A stretch of DNA of 64,000 nucleotides from positions 62,001 through 126,000 of the forward strand of contig JAHBUB010000005.1 in the NCBI GenBank assembly GCA_019638285.1, read 5' to 3'. Positions within the stretch are counted from its first letter, which is position 1, and every line of letters begins with the position of its first letter. The stretch is from Cyclobacteriaceae bacterium. Its GTDB lineage: Bacteria > Bacteroidota > Bacteroidia > Cytophagales > Cyclobacteriaceae. Shown here one piece after another: positions 35,484 to 43,962 of the stretch. The position numbers and the translations under genes were made by a program. Under the pieces are notes generated by a model. That model did no database searches. It was not told where the DNA came from and saw only the letters and a program-made list of their open reading frames with translations.

Positions 35484-35525
35484 AAAACTATAGAGAAAGC
35501 ATTAAAAGACTTTCTCTATAGTTTT
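35484..35525. terminator. Bidirectional terminator between the porin-like and NtrC-type genes
   Basis: AAAACTATAGAGAAAG (35484-35499) and CTTTCTCTATAGTTTT (35510-35525) form a perfect 16-bp stem with a 10-base loop, flanked by A- and T-runs. It serves the plus-strand porin gene (stop 35473) and the minus-strand regulator. The right arm overlaps the regulator's last codons and its TAG at 35516-35518. Confidence 0.85.
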
Positions 35526-36901
35526 ATATCGTATGCTTTCAATTTATTATAAAGTGTTTTACGATCAATCTTCAATACTTCTGCTGCCTTACTCTTATTA
35601 AAGCCAGTTTTTTCCAACACATCAATTATCGCTTGACGCTCTGCGTTGCCTGTAACCGACTTTAAAAGATTGCCTTCTTGAAGCTTATCCCCTGCACTTA
35701 CAGCTGTATCCGACCGATAAGCAGATGCGCTCAAAATTTCATTGGGCAGACTCTCTATAGAAATTTTATCATCCGTGGTTAGTAACACTGCTCTCTTCAC
35801 AACGTTATTTAGTTCTCTTAGATTTCCATACCATTGATACGCAGTTAGTCGTTCTTCAACAGCAGGGGCGAACCCAGAAATATTTTTGTTTAGTTGTTTA
35901 TTTGCCTTATTCAAAAAATGGTGAGCAAACAAAATTATATCCTCTCTCCGCTGTCTTAATGGGGATAATTCTATTCTAAACTCATTCAATCTGTGAAACA
36001 GATCTTCTCTAAACTTTCCTTCTCTCACCGCTTTGGTTAAATCCTCATTGGTCGCTGCTATTATTCTCACATCAATGTTAATATCAGCAGTGCCTCCAAT
36101 CCGCCTGATCTTTCTCTCCTGTAGCACACGGAGCAATTTTATCTGATTTTCATAAGTTAAGTTTCCTATTTCATCAAGAAACAGAGTGCCTTTATCTGCC
36201 AGCTCAAAATTACCAGGCTTCTCATTTATGGCACCTGTAAATGCACCCTTTACATGACCAAATAATTCACTCCCTGCCAATTCTTTTGGGAGTGCACCAC
36301 AATCAATCGCCACAAATGGCTTTTCATTGCGATCGCTTTTTTGATGAATCGCCTTTGCCACATATTCCTTACCTGTGCCGGTTTCACCAGAAATGATCAC
36401 AGACATATCTGCAGGTGCAATTAACTCTATATGTCGTTGCACCACCTCAGCCTGAGGGCTTACACCATCAACATAGGCATCGTCCTTTGTAGTCGATTTT
36501 TTATTCTTTCCTGTTGCTACTGCAGATTTCGCCTTCTCCTCCTTTTTTTCCAAAGCATCTTTGATGGTAATCAAAATTTCATCGGGATAAAGTGGCTTCA
36601 CCACATAATCGCTAGCGCCATGTTTAAAAGTTTCAATGGCGGTTTTTACATCAGAGTATCCAGTAATAATAACAATAGCAGCCCCAGGCTGGATCAACTT
36701 AATGCGTTGAATCATCTCTACTCCGTTTGTATCAGGCAGTCTATAATCGCAAAGTACCAGGTCAAATTCCTTCTTCTTTAAATTGGTGACTGCCTCCTCT
36801 CCATCGTAAGAAGAGGTCACATCATATCCCTTCTTGGTTAAAAAATTAGAAACAAGGGTACAGATATCCTTGTCATCATCAATAATCAGAATCGATTGCA
36901 T
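35516..36901 (-). CDS. NtrC-family sigma-54-dependent response regulator
   Basis: A 461-residue activator. The receiver domain (1-120) has the phospho-accepting Asp52 in LCDYRLPD. The AAA+ domain (about 150-385) holds Walker A GETGTGKE, the sigma-54 contact loop GAFTGA, Walker B TLFLDEIG and the R-finger region. The C-terminal Fis-type HTH is NKSKAAEVLKIDRKTLYNKL. It would open sigma-54 promoters when phosphorylated, presumably by the kinase at 32971-34686. A lone receiver protein lies 42 bases upstream in the same direction. Confidence 0.95.
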   Translation of the reverse strand: MQSILIIDDDKDICTLVSNFLTKKGYDVTSSYDGEEAVTNLKKKEFDLVLCDYRLPDTNGVEMIQRIKLIQPGAAIVIITGYSDVKTAIETFKHGASDYVVKPLYPDEILITIKDALEKKEEKAKSAVATGKNKKSTTKDDAYVDGVSPQAEVVQRHIELIAPADMSVIISGETGTGKEYVAKAIHQKSDRNEKPFVAIDCGALPKELAGSELFGHVKGAFTGAINEKPGNFELADKGTLFLDEIGNLTYENQIKLLRVLQERKIRRIGGTADINIDVRIIAATNEDLTKAVREGKFREDLFHRLNEFRIELSPLRQRREDIILFAHHFLNKANKQLNKNISGFAPAVEERLTAYQWYGNLRELNNVVKRAVLLTTDDKISIESLPNEILSASAYRSDTAVSAGDKLQEGNLLKSVTGNAERQAIIDVLEKTGFNKSKAAEVLKIDRKTLYNKLKAYDIKL

Positions 36902-36943
36902 AGTGATAAAATTAGTTAACGTAGTGGTTTAGTCAAATAGCTT

Positions 36944-37297
36944 TCAATCAATTTGCAACTCAGCAATTGCAGTGAGAATGATATTTCGACTAAATGGTTT
37001 CTTAATGAGATAATCAGCGCCCTCTTTTGAGGCTTTGACAAGTCCCATGTCATAAGCACTGATCATTATTATTTTAGTATCGGTCCTCATTTCCTTGATA
37101 ATAGGGATTAATTCGGAACCAATTCCATCCGGCAAATTCAGATCAATGAAAGCTGCAGCAAATTCTTCTTGTGAAAGCATCTCTTTTGCGTTTTCCAAGT
37201 TTAATGCATAAGAGGTTTTGAATCCCTCCCGTTTCAAGATACCAGAAAGCAAGAGACAAATATCCTCTTCGTCATCAACCAATAAAACCTTTGACAT
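36944..37297 (-). CDS. Single-domain response regulator (receiver only)
   Basis: A 117-residue receiver. Acid pocket DDEED at 8-12, phospho-accepting Asp52 in FIDLNLPDG, the switch Ser in IIMISAYDMG and Lys in LIKKPFS. A longer frame to 37360 exists, but its N-terminus has no receiver similarity, so ATG 37297 is chosen. It lacks an output domain and so probably relays phosphate or titrates it within a kinase-regulator network. It precedes the NtrC-type gene by 42 bases. Confidence 0.92.
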   Translation of the reverse strand: MSKVLLVDDEEDICLLLSGILKREGFKTSYALNLENAKEMLSQEEFAAAFIDLNLPDGIGSELIPIIKEMRTDTKIIMISAYDMGLVKASKEGADYLIKKPFSRNIILTAIAELQID

Positions 37298-37824
37298 CTT
37301 ATGATGGTTTAAATTAAAATTTTCACAGCAAAAAATAGTTAATCCCCATAAGTGCCGCACCCTAAGTTCTTCAATAATATATATATAAAAATGGTGCCAT
37401 ATAAAGAACCATCGATTAAACCCTTATTGTATCTTCAATAAGATTAAATGAAGAAAAAATTCCTCATAGTGGTGTGGAAATAGTTCTACAAACCAAATGT
37501 AAGCAAGACAGATTAAAGACACAGTTGTTTTTACGTACAATGGCATACTATTTCCATTATCCAGTTAAAATCAAAAAAATGAGTGAGTTATAATATCTTG
37601 TCGCAATCACATTCTGTTAGCAAGATGGGCACTTGGCTTTTTCGAATTTAGACTATTAGCAGTATTGTCCATGTTTTGTTAGTGTTTGCAATGATTGAAG
37701 TACTATTCAGGTTTATGAGGCGAAGGGGAGTCTGATTAGAGTAAAAATGCTTGTCTTAGTCTTTGCCAGTATTAGACCAACAAAATCAACATCAAAAAGG
37801 TATATTTGGCTCCTCATAATTTAA
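37298..37824. other. 527-bp gene-free interval
   Basis: No ORF with family features, tRNA or clear hairpin is seen on either strand. It holds AT-rich DNA with a TATATATATA run (about 37378-37387). The divergent promoters of the receiver gene and ppx must lie here; one candidate -7 box is at 37801-37808. A small non-coding RNA cannot be excluded by eye. Confidence 0.6.
37801..37808 (+). promoter_or_regulatory. Candidate -7 element (TATATTTG) for ppx/gppA
   Basis: TATATTTG fits TAnnTTTG and lies 16 bases before the ATG. The -33 TTTG is not found at the 19-base spacing (CAAC there), so only half of the promoter is supported. Confidence 0.4.
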
Positions 37825-38763
37825 ATGGACAACCGAATTGCCATAGTGGATTTAGGTACCAATACTTTCCATCTGCTGATTGTAGATATAGAAGGTAATA
37901 CTTATCAACTCATCCATCGTGAACGACAAGCAGTGAAATTAGGAGAGAGAGGCATAAATCAAGGTGTAATTACCGATGACGCTTTGCAAAGAGCATTGCA
38001 TACCCTGTCGGGTTTTAGCACTTCCATTCAACTGATGAATGCTAAGAAAGTCTTTGCCTACGGTACCAGTGCACTACGCAATGTCCATAATCAAAAATCT
38101 ATTATTGATAAAATAAAAGATATAACCAGTATTGATGTAAAATTAATATCTGGTGATGAGGAGGCCAGATTGATTTATTTAGGTGTAAGATCTGCCGTTC
38201 AATTGGGTAAAGAAAAATCATTGATAGTAGATATTGGTGGGGGAAGCGTAGAATTTATAATCGGGAATGAAAGTGAAATATTCTGGAAGCAAAGCATTGA
38301 AATAGGTGCCCAGCGTCTGTTGGAAGAATACCACGAGCATGATCCTATCAAAGAAGAAGATCTTAAAGCATTGCATCAGCATTTTGAATGTAATCTCAAA
38401 AACCTTTTCTCGGCTCTTCACTTACACCAGCCAAAAACGTTAGTGGGATCGTCCGGAACTTTCGATACACTCAGCGATATTTATTGTATCAGACAAGGCA
38501 TCACAAGGGATCCTGGAGCCACTGAAACCCCTCTCTCCTTTGCGGGTTTTTACGAGACTTATAAACTACTAATTGTCAAAAATAGAGCGGCCCGCATGCT
38601 CATACCAGGAATGATTGAATTGCGTGTAGACATGATTGTAGTAGCTAGTAGTCTGATCGACTATCTGATCAGCTGCCATTCGTTTGACCAAATCCGCGTA
38701 TCCAATTACGCATTGAAAGAAGGGGTTTTATCAGACATTATGGAGGCCCATTACGAATTGTAA
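37825..38763 (+). CDS. Ppx/GppA family exopolyphosphatase
   Basis: A 312-residue ASKHA-fold phosphatase. The first phosphate loop is IVDLGTNTFHLLIVDI and the second LIVDIGGGSVEFII; GDEEARLIYLGV lies between. A family Ser/Thr at TLVGSSGTFD supports the nucleotide-like site. The short form lacks the C-terminal HD domain of E. coli GppA. It would hydrolyse polyphosphate or pppGpp in the cytoplasm; which of the two cannot be told from sequence. Confidence 0.93.
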   Translation: MDNRIAIVDLGTNTFHLLIVDIEGNTYQLIHRERQAVKLGERGINQGVITDDALQRALHTLSGFSTSIQLMNAKKVFAYGTSALRNVHNQKSIIDKIKDITSIDVKLISGDEEARLIYLGVRSAVQLGKEKSLIVDIGGGSVEFIIGNESEIFWKQSIEIGAQRLLEEYHEHDPIKEEDLKALHQHFECNLKNLFSALHLHQPKTLVGSSGTFDTLSDIYCIRQGITRDPGATETPLSFAGFYETYKLLIVKNRAARMLIPGMIELRVDMIVVASSLIDYLISCHSFDQIRVSNYALKEGVLSDIMEAHYEL

Positions 38764-38785
38764 CAGGCCTCCAAGGTAAATGAAT

Positions 38786-40405
38786 TTATAAGCCGGTAAT
38801 TTGTTTGTCTTTGGGATACTTAATCTCGTAGCGATACACCATCTTTTTTGTCTCGTTAGGCTGCAGAACCAATTTCCATATAAGCTTACCGGACACCAGA
38901 TCAAATTTTGCGCCTCCTGTGTTAACAGCAGTTACCTCTATGTCCTTATTCTTTGACACGGGCAGTTGATCTTCAACAGTAATTGTAATTGCTTCCGTTT
39001 TAGTATTGCGCACCGAAATTTCCCAACTGTGTTCCTCCTTTTTATTGGTTCCAATCAATTTTTTAGAAGTCAGATCTTTTAATTCCTCCCTCTTTACCAC
39101 AATTCTCTTATCCCTACCCAATGAGACCGCTAGTGTATCCTTTATAGAATTGGGGTCAATCATCGTTTTCCCTACAAATGTGCCTTCAAAAAAGATGTTA
39201 GCTTCCCCAGGCAACAGACTAAAGTCTTCCCAACCGGTTGCTTTTGCGATCAGAAATGCATCACCATCCAGCTTAGGAACTACGGAGTAAGTATATTCTG
39301 CTTTTACTTCATGGCTTTGAATGTCAACCAATGTGGGTTTCGAAGAAGATGCCACAGTATACGGAAGGGCAATCTGAAACTCTGTATTCAACGAAGTTTG
39401 TACCATGCTCACCAACTCAGTCATCGATTGTGCTGGTGCCTCCTCAGTCATTACCATATCCTTTTCCATTTCCATTGTTTCTGATTGTACTGCTGGCGAG
39501 ATCCTTCCAAGCGCTTTTTTATTGTATTGACTATAAACGGCTGGATTGTAAAAATCGAGATACCAGGGATAAAGCTCAGGCTTTAAGCCACTTTGACTAG
39601 GATTGGCTGTAGATAGTATAAGATTCACATTTTTCCATTCTTCCCCTGTCCTTTGGAATACGTTCGCTTTATAGTTTAGCTGTATGGGTGATTTGGTATT
39701 TACTGCTCGCAGGTCATAAATAGGATACCAACCCGAATTGGCAACCACATAATTTACTTCCAAAGTAGCTGCTGTAGCAGAATTTGCAGACACACTTATT
39801 ACAATTTCACTGGTATTTTTACTATACAACTCGCTCTCACTATTGATTTGTTTTTGCAAGCGTAAAATAAGCTCATTAATGGATTTGATTTTTTCATCTT
39901 GCTTCATTCGGTTATTTACAATCTCTCCCAATCTCGATCTGTAAAAATCCGCCATTGCTTTCAACTCCGCCACAGTAAGATTTTGGTTTGTTCCGCCAAT
40001 TTTTTGATTACTAAGCAGCATTTGCTCTTCCTTATTAAGGGTTTCTTTTTGACTTTGTTCCAAGCTCAAATTCCGTTGATGGTAAGCCAAGGAGTCCTTC
40101 AATGCTTTCAGTTTTGCTGGCACATTAAATTCATTAAGGTAATTTTGTTGATGTCGAAGGCCCATGATCAAAAAACCACCTTTGCCTGTGACTTGGATGC
40201 TGGCCGGATCAAGTTGTGAAGTCAAACCAGAAAGTATCAAATCCGACTTACCGGCTTCAATTCGAGTCTTTACCTCCCGAGTTACCTGTGCTTTATTTAG
40301 AAAGACCGTAACATTCGTAATTTTGGAGTCAATTGATTTCTCTACCTGACCATAGGTAATAAAAAAGCTAAAAGCCAGTGTTATCATTAAATTTGTCCTC
40401 TTCAT
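38786..40405 (-). CDS. DUF4139 / mucoidy inhibitor MuiA-like exported protein
   Basis: A 539-residue exported protein. A signal peptide starts MKRTNLMITLAF and ends near TYGQV. The N-terminal part (ITNVTVFLNKAQVTREVK, GLTSQLDPASIQVTGKG) is DUF4140-like, followed by coiled coil at about 80-170 and the DUF4139 beta-rich half (YVVANSGWYPIYDLRAV, LPGEANIFFEGTFVGKTMID). A longer frame to 40438 is not preferred because it lacks the signal. The family is probably a surface or periplasmic structural protein; MuiA-type names derive from a mucoidy phenotype elsewhere. Confidence 0.88.
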   Translation of the reverse strand: MKRTNLMITLAFSFFITYGQVEKSIDSKITNVTVFLNKAQVTREVKTRIEAGKSDLILSGLTSQLDPASIQVTGKGGFLIMGLRHQQNYLNEFNVPAKLKALKDSLAYHQRNLSLEQSQKETLNKEEQMLLSNQKIGGTNQNLTVAELKAMADFYRSRLGEIVNNRMKQDEKIKSINELILRLQKQINSESELYSKNTSEIVISVSANSATAATLEVNYVVANSGWYPIYDLRAVNTKSPIQLNYKANVFQRTGEEWKNVNLILSTANPSQSGLKPELYPWYLDFYNPAVYSQYNKKALGRISPAVQSETMEMEKDMVMTEEAPAQSMTELVSMVQTSLNTEFQIALPYTVASSSKPTLVDIQSHEVKAEYTYSVVPKLDGDAFLIAKATGWEDFSLLPGEANIFFEGTFVGKTMIDPNSIKDTLAVSLGRDKRIVVKREELKDLTSKKLIGTNKKEEHSWEISVRNTKTEAITITVEDQLPVSKNKDIEVTAVNTGGAKFDLVSGKLIWKLVLQPNETKKMVYRYEIKYPKDKQITGL

Positions 40406-40535
40406 ATCTTCTATTATTGTTTTGTCATTAAGATGCAATCAATATTCAATTTCCATAATTCAAACAATTTATTTTAAAAAAGCATATTATGGCTTTAACG
40501 TTCAAATTTGGACACAAAAGAACACTTAATTTATT

Positions 40536-41612
40536 ATGAACAATTTATATACCGAAAAAGTACTTAGGGAATTTGCTTATAGCATATTCAGAAAAATGGA
40601 ATGTTCTGAGCAAGATGCGTTACTCGCCTCCGATGTACTCCTTCGATCTGACCTTCGTGGCATCGACTCACATGGAGTTGCGAGATTAAGCGGATACGTG
40701 AGGCTATGGGAAGCTGGCAGGATTAATGCAAAACCAGTTACTAAAATCACCCATGAAACCCCAAGCACTGCAGTATTGGATGGCGACCGGGGACTTGGAT
40801 TGGTGGTGGCCCCCAGGGCCATGAATGTTGCTATAGAAAAGGCTAAAATATGTGGCACCGGCTGGGTGGCTGTTAAGAATTCCAACCATTTTGGGATCGC
40901 TGGCTACCACTCAATGATGGCGTTGCAACATGACATGATTGGAATATCAATGACCAATGCCAGTCCTTTGGTGGCTCCTACATTTTCAACTGAACGGCTG
41001 TTGGGTACAAATCCCATTTGTATCGCCATCCCTGCAGGCGAACAACCACCTTTTGTTGCTGATTTTGCCACGACCACCGCAGCCAATGGTAAGTTAGAAA
41101 TGCTTCAACGCAAGAATGAAAAGGCACCTTTAGGATGGGTGCAAACCAAAGAAGGGAAGCCTACCACAAACGCTCATGGCGTGAAAGAGGGTGGCTCGCT
41201 TGTTCCACTGGGTAGCGACCGAGAGCATGGCAGTCATAAAGGATTCAGTCTGGGTGCCTGGGTAGATATATTTTCTGGTGTGCTCTCTGGGGCCAATTAT
41301 GGGCCTTGGGTGCCTCCATTTGTAAGTTTTCTTGCGCCCCCTCCTGATCCCGTAGGTGAGGGAATAGGTCATTTTGTAGGGGCTATGCGTGTTGATGCAT
41401 TTCGTCCTAAGGAAGACTTTAAGAAACACATGGATAATTGGATTGCCCGCTTTCGAAAGGCAAACACTATAGTCGGTCAGGAAAAAGTAATAATACCAGG
41501 AGATCCTGAACGAGAGCAGGAAAAAATACGATTAATGGAAGGGATTGTCCTTAATGAAAAGGTAGTAGAAGATTTGAAAGAAATTGCCAATAGATTTCAG
41601 GTATCCTTCTAA
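40536..41612 (+). CDS. Ldh-family (malate/L-lactate/ureidoglycolate-type) NAD(P)-dependent dehydrogenase
   Basis: A 358-residue cytoplasmic oxidoreductase of the non-classical malate dehydrogenase fold. Motifs: LRGIDSHGVARLSGYV, VKNSNHFGIAGYHSMM with the catalytic His, TNASPLVAPTFSTERLLGTN, VADFATTTAANGKLE and DREHGSHKGFSLG. The 2-hydroxyacid substrate is not evident. It has its own upstream spacing from the DUF4139 gene (divergent, 130 bases between starts). Its stop sits in CTAA (41609-41612), shared with the next gene. Confidence 0.92.
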   Translation: MNNLYTEKVLREFAYSIFRKMECSEQDALLASDVLLRSDLRGIDSHGVARLSGYVRLWEAGRINAKPVTKITHETPSTAVLDGDRGLGLVVAPRAMNVAIEKAKICGTGWVAVKNSNHFGIAGYHSMMALQHDMIGISMTNASPLVAPTFSTERLLGTNPICIAIPAGEQPPFVADFATTTAANGKLEMLQRKNEKAPLGWVQTKEGKPTTNAHGVKEGGSLVPLGSDREHGSHKGFSLGAWVDIFSGVLSGANYGPWVPPFVSFLAPPPDPVGEGIGHFVGAMRVDAFRPKEDFKKHMDNWIARFRKANTIVGQEKVIIPGDPEREQEKIRLMEGIVLNEKVVEDLKEIANRFQVSF

Positions 41613-42142
41613 AAAGAAAAATATACCCTGAACACCCATGGAGAGGCAAAGGCTCGCTCTGTATTGGAGTAGATCACATCGTACAACGCCATAGCATTGA
41701 GAGAACCTCGCCTACCCAACGGTTGGGAATAGCCCAACCCAATAAGGAATCGATCAAAATTCTTTCTTTCGCTATTATACAGGGTAGGTGTATTTAATAC
41801 ATTATACTCTGTATAGGCAAACAATTGACCAAAATTATACCTCAAAAAAGGACTCACTCCATATTGGTCAATTTTAGAACCATAGTCTGGATAGGAATAG
41901 TGTTGCCATTGTAAACCGATACCTCCGGAAAACTGAGGTGTGATCATATAGCCAATTATGGGATTGAGGCCAATATAAAAATAGCGATTGCCGTATGAGT
42001 CGCTGCCTCCATTCAAGCCAAAACCACCACCAACATAAAGCCGATCTTTAAGTCCCCACCCGGATCTTTCATCAATCTCACGTTGTGCATAAGCAACACT
42101 TGAAAGCAAGAGGATACACATAAGTAGCCAGGAGGCCTTCAT
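41609..42142 (-). CDS. Outer-membrane beta-barrel protein (small)
   Basis: A 177-residue exported protein: signal peptide MKASWLLMCILLLSSVAYA, then a barrel-like pattern (DRLYVGGGFGLNGG, NRYFYIGLNPIIGYMI, FSGGIGLQWQHYSY, FLRYNFGQLFAYTEYNVL, FLIGLGYSQPLG) ending in a C-terminal aromatic (FRVYFSF) typical for BAM recognition. It is six bases after the FtsB/DivIC-like gene and so likely co-transcribed. Function unknown. Confidence 0.85.
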   Translation of the reverse strand: MKASWLLMCILLLSSVAYAQREIDERSGWGLKDRLYVGGGFGLNGGSDSYGNRYFYIGLNPIIGYMITPQFSGGIGLQWQHYSYPDYGSKIDQYGVSPFLRYNFGQLFAYTEYNVLNTPTLYNSERKNFDRFLIGLGYSQPLGRRGSLNAMALYDVIYSNTERAFASPWVFRVYFSF

Positions 42143-42147
42143 TGAAT

Positions 42148-42441
42148 TTATTCTTTAACCTGAATGATAAACAAATCCTCGGTTTCCTTTTTCATTAAGT
42201 ACTTTTCACGCGCAAACTTCTCTAAAAGTTCTTTGTTTGTCATTAATTCGTTTCTGTCCTTTTCCACTTCGAGAATTTTAGTTTCATAGTACTCTTTTTC
42301 ACCCTGCAACGCACGAAGTTTGGCACCCATTCCAAAACGAGTAATCAGATCATTCGAATCCACAAAAATCATCCAAATCAAAAAGAAGAAGCCCGTGAGA
42401 AAGTAGAAATTCTTAAAAATAGGAGGTAGCCTTTTTAACAT
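42148..42441 (-). CDS. FtsB/DivIC family septum formation initiator
   Basis: A 97-residue bitopic protein: a short cytoplasmic tail, membrane helix at about 12-27 (FYFLTGFFFLIWMIFV), and a periplasmic coiled coil (LRALQGEKEYYETKILEVEK) ending with KFAREKYLMKKETEDLF, the conserved C-terminal segment of FtsB/DivIC. It links FtsL and FtsQ in the divisome. In related genomes it is often next to eno; here eno is about 4 kb away. Confidence 0.88.
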   Translation of the reverse strand: MLKRLPPIFKNFYFLTGFFFLIWMIFVDSNDLITRFGMGAKLRALQGEKEYYETKILEVEKDRNELMTNKELLEKFAREKYLMKKETEDLFIIQVKE

Positions 42442-42512
42442 AGCTTAAAAAATGGTTTCACGAAGGTAAGAAATCTGGTGCAAATTCACACAATACTCCA
42501 CTTATGAATGGA

Positions 42513-42953
42513 TCAGCCCTCTTGGAGCTGGCTCCATTCCTCCTCTCTTACCACCTTTTCCTTCCCGCTTACTTTTTTGATTAGTGCTATTTTCAACCTT
42601 CCCTTTCCCTTAAACCATATTCGAAAAGGCAATTCTTCGCCATTTTTAGGATCCACATAAATTCCGGCACTTCCTTGCGCAATGGTTTTTAGGATCAGGT
42701 CTTTAATCAATCTGGCGCCAAGCACATGCTGTTGGTCGCTCTTGATAGAATTAATCCATATAATATCACCTTGAAATACCGAATCAATGTTATGCAGAAG
42801 TATACGCATTGTCTGTGATTCATTCACCCAGATTCCGGTGAGTTGTGATTCCAGTCTGGATTTTGAATTTTTCAACTTAAAAATAAGCAACGCAGAAAAT
42901 ACAGCTATCGCAAATGATACTATGAGATACAGTATGGGATAATAGGTTTCCAT
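42513..42953 (-). CDS. Membrane-anchored DUF2147-like protein (second of pair)
   Basis: A 146-residue protein with one N-terminal membrane segment at about 5-25 and a beta-rich soluble part. GIWVNESQTMRILLHN, GIYVDPKNGEELPFRIWFKG and LKIALIKK, closing EEWSQLQ, resemble the DUF2147 fold (lipocalin-like, GxW start). It is a paralogue of the gene 22 bases upstream, sharing GxW(V/I)NxS, YxDP and EEWxxxQ. An in-frame TTG at 42971 is less likely than ATG 42953. Function unknown. Confidence 0.7.
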   Translation of the reverse strand: METYYPILYLIVSFAIAVFSALLIFKLKNSKSRLESQLTGIWVNESQTMRILLHNIDSVFQGDIIWINSIKSDQQHVLGARLIKDLILKTIAQGSAGIYVDPKNGEELPFRIWFKGKGRLKIALIKKVSGKEKVVREEEWSQLQEG

Positions 42954-42975
42954 GATTTCAATGTTTGTCAATTTC

Positions 42976-43386
42976 TCAGAACGGCTGTATTAATTTCCAT
43001 TCTTCCTTTCGTACCAAATCTTCATTTTCCATGTAACATACTTTTAGTCTGTTACTTCCTTTTAGCTTAACCTTAAATTCAAATTCCTTCAAGGTGTAGG
43101 GGTCAATGTATTTGCCTGTGCTCCAATTCCATATTGATTTAAGTCTCACACTATTCACTACCATTTTACCAATCACAATTTGACTATTGTTTTCGCGTAC
43201 ATCAGCTGAAACCACATGGCCATAAAGACAAGCATCCTGCTGATGAATCATAATCTGAAGCGTACCAGATTGATTGATCCAGACCCCCGAGAGTTTCCAC
43301 CCTAAATAATTTGATGAACCGGGTAGGTCAAAAATTATCACGAGGGTAATCACTATAATGATGGTGCAAATAAGAAGCAGAATCAT
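42976..43386 (-). CDS. Membrane-anchored DUF2147-like protein (first of pair)
   Basis: A 136-residue protein with an N-terminal hydrophobic anchor (LLLICTIIIVITLVIIFDL) and a beta-rich domain: GVWINQSGTLQIMIHQQD, GKYIDPYTLKEFEFKVKLKG and a closing KEEWKLIQ. The C-terminal KG.NRLKV.YM parallels the tandem copy downstream. The pair arose by duplication and has diverged to perhaps one-third identity by eye. No catalytic residues are seen. The upstream interval is 576 bases long. Confidence 0.7.
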   Translation of the reverse strand: MILLLICTIIIVITLVIIFDLPGSSNYLGWKLSGVWINQSGTLQIMIHQQDACLYGHVVSADVRENNSQIVIGKMVVNSVRLKSIWNWSTGKYIDPYTLKEFEFKVKLKGSNRLKVCYMENEDLVRKEEWKLIQPF

Positions 43387-43724
43387 ATTTAAATTCTTTT
43401 ATCTCAAACCTATAGGCAAAAGACACTCTAAATAAATAGGATAGTAGTCTTCTAACTCAAAAAGTGCATTTCCAGGCTCAAATGTTGGTTTTTTAGTTAG
43501 CGAGCAAATGGTTGAAAAGCTGTTCTTTGCTCAGTAAAGACCCATATTGGGAAGTAAATTTTAAATTTGAGACGATGAGAAAATGGATTTATAGACCGTT
43601 CGTCTTGAACTTTGAGTCTAGATCTAAGCGATAAAACACACCATGCCCTGCGGATATATTTTTAAGTTTGTCTAAAACGCCTAATTCAAAATACTCCAAT
43701 TGTGCACTAGAGGTCTCAAATGAA

Positions 43725-43750
43725 TTTTAGAAGCAGGTTTCCTTCTAAAA
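43725..43750. repeat. Inverted repeat (9-bp arms) in a gene-free interval
   Basis: TTTTAGAAG (43725-43733) and CTTCTAAAA (43742-43750) are perfect complements around an eight-base loop. Neither strand has a U-run after the stem. It may be a terminator remnant or a small RNA hairpin. Confidence 0.5.
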
Positions 43751-43935
43751 AGCTCAAAGTGAGAATCGGATCAAGCTTTGAATATCTTGGCCCCTTCTTT
43801 CTTTTAACCAATGAAAGTTTTTAAAGGATCGTGCTGCATTGTAATAAGAATACGTTGATATTAAGCGTCTTCATTGTATCAAAAATAACGTTGATGATAC
43901 CTTGTCGTTTGCTAACTAACTTCAAGTCTATCTGT

Positions 43936-43943
43936 TATTTTTG
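43936..43943 (+). promoter_or_regulatory. Candidate -7 element (TATTTTTG) for the NTF2-like gene
   Basis: TATTTTTG matches TAnnTTTG and lies 19 bases before the ATG. A TTTG occurs upstream but at 24 bases, not 19, so the match is incomplete. Confidence 0.4.
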
Positions 43944-43962
43944 TTCCTTAGAAAGAGATGAA

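Larger units (their letters stand above)
43387..43962. other. 576-bp interval without a recognisable gene
   Basis: No conserved frame is visible; the frame that reaches upstream of 43963 on the plus strand carries no family features. It contains a 9-bp-arm hairpin at 43725-43750, a candidate -7 box at 43936, and, on the minus strand, TAGGTTTG at about 43407-43414 that could serve the DUF2147-like pair. I see nothing else. Confidence 0.6.

Noticed and set aside
37541-37556. Near-match to a sigma-54 promoter (TGGCATACTATTTCCA)
   Set aside because: The essential GC of the -12 element is CC here, and the position does not fit either flanking gene well.
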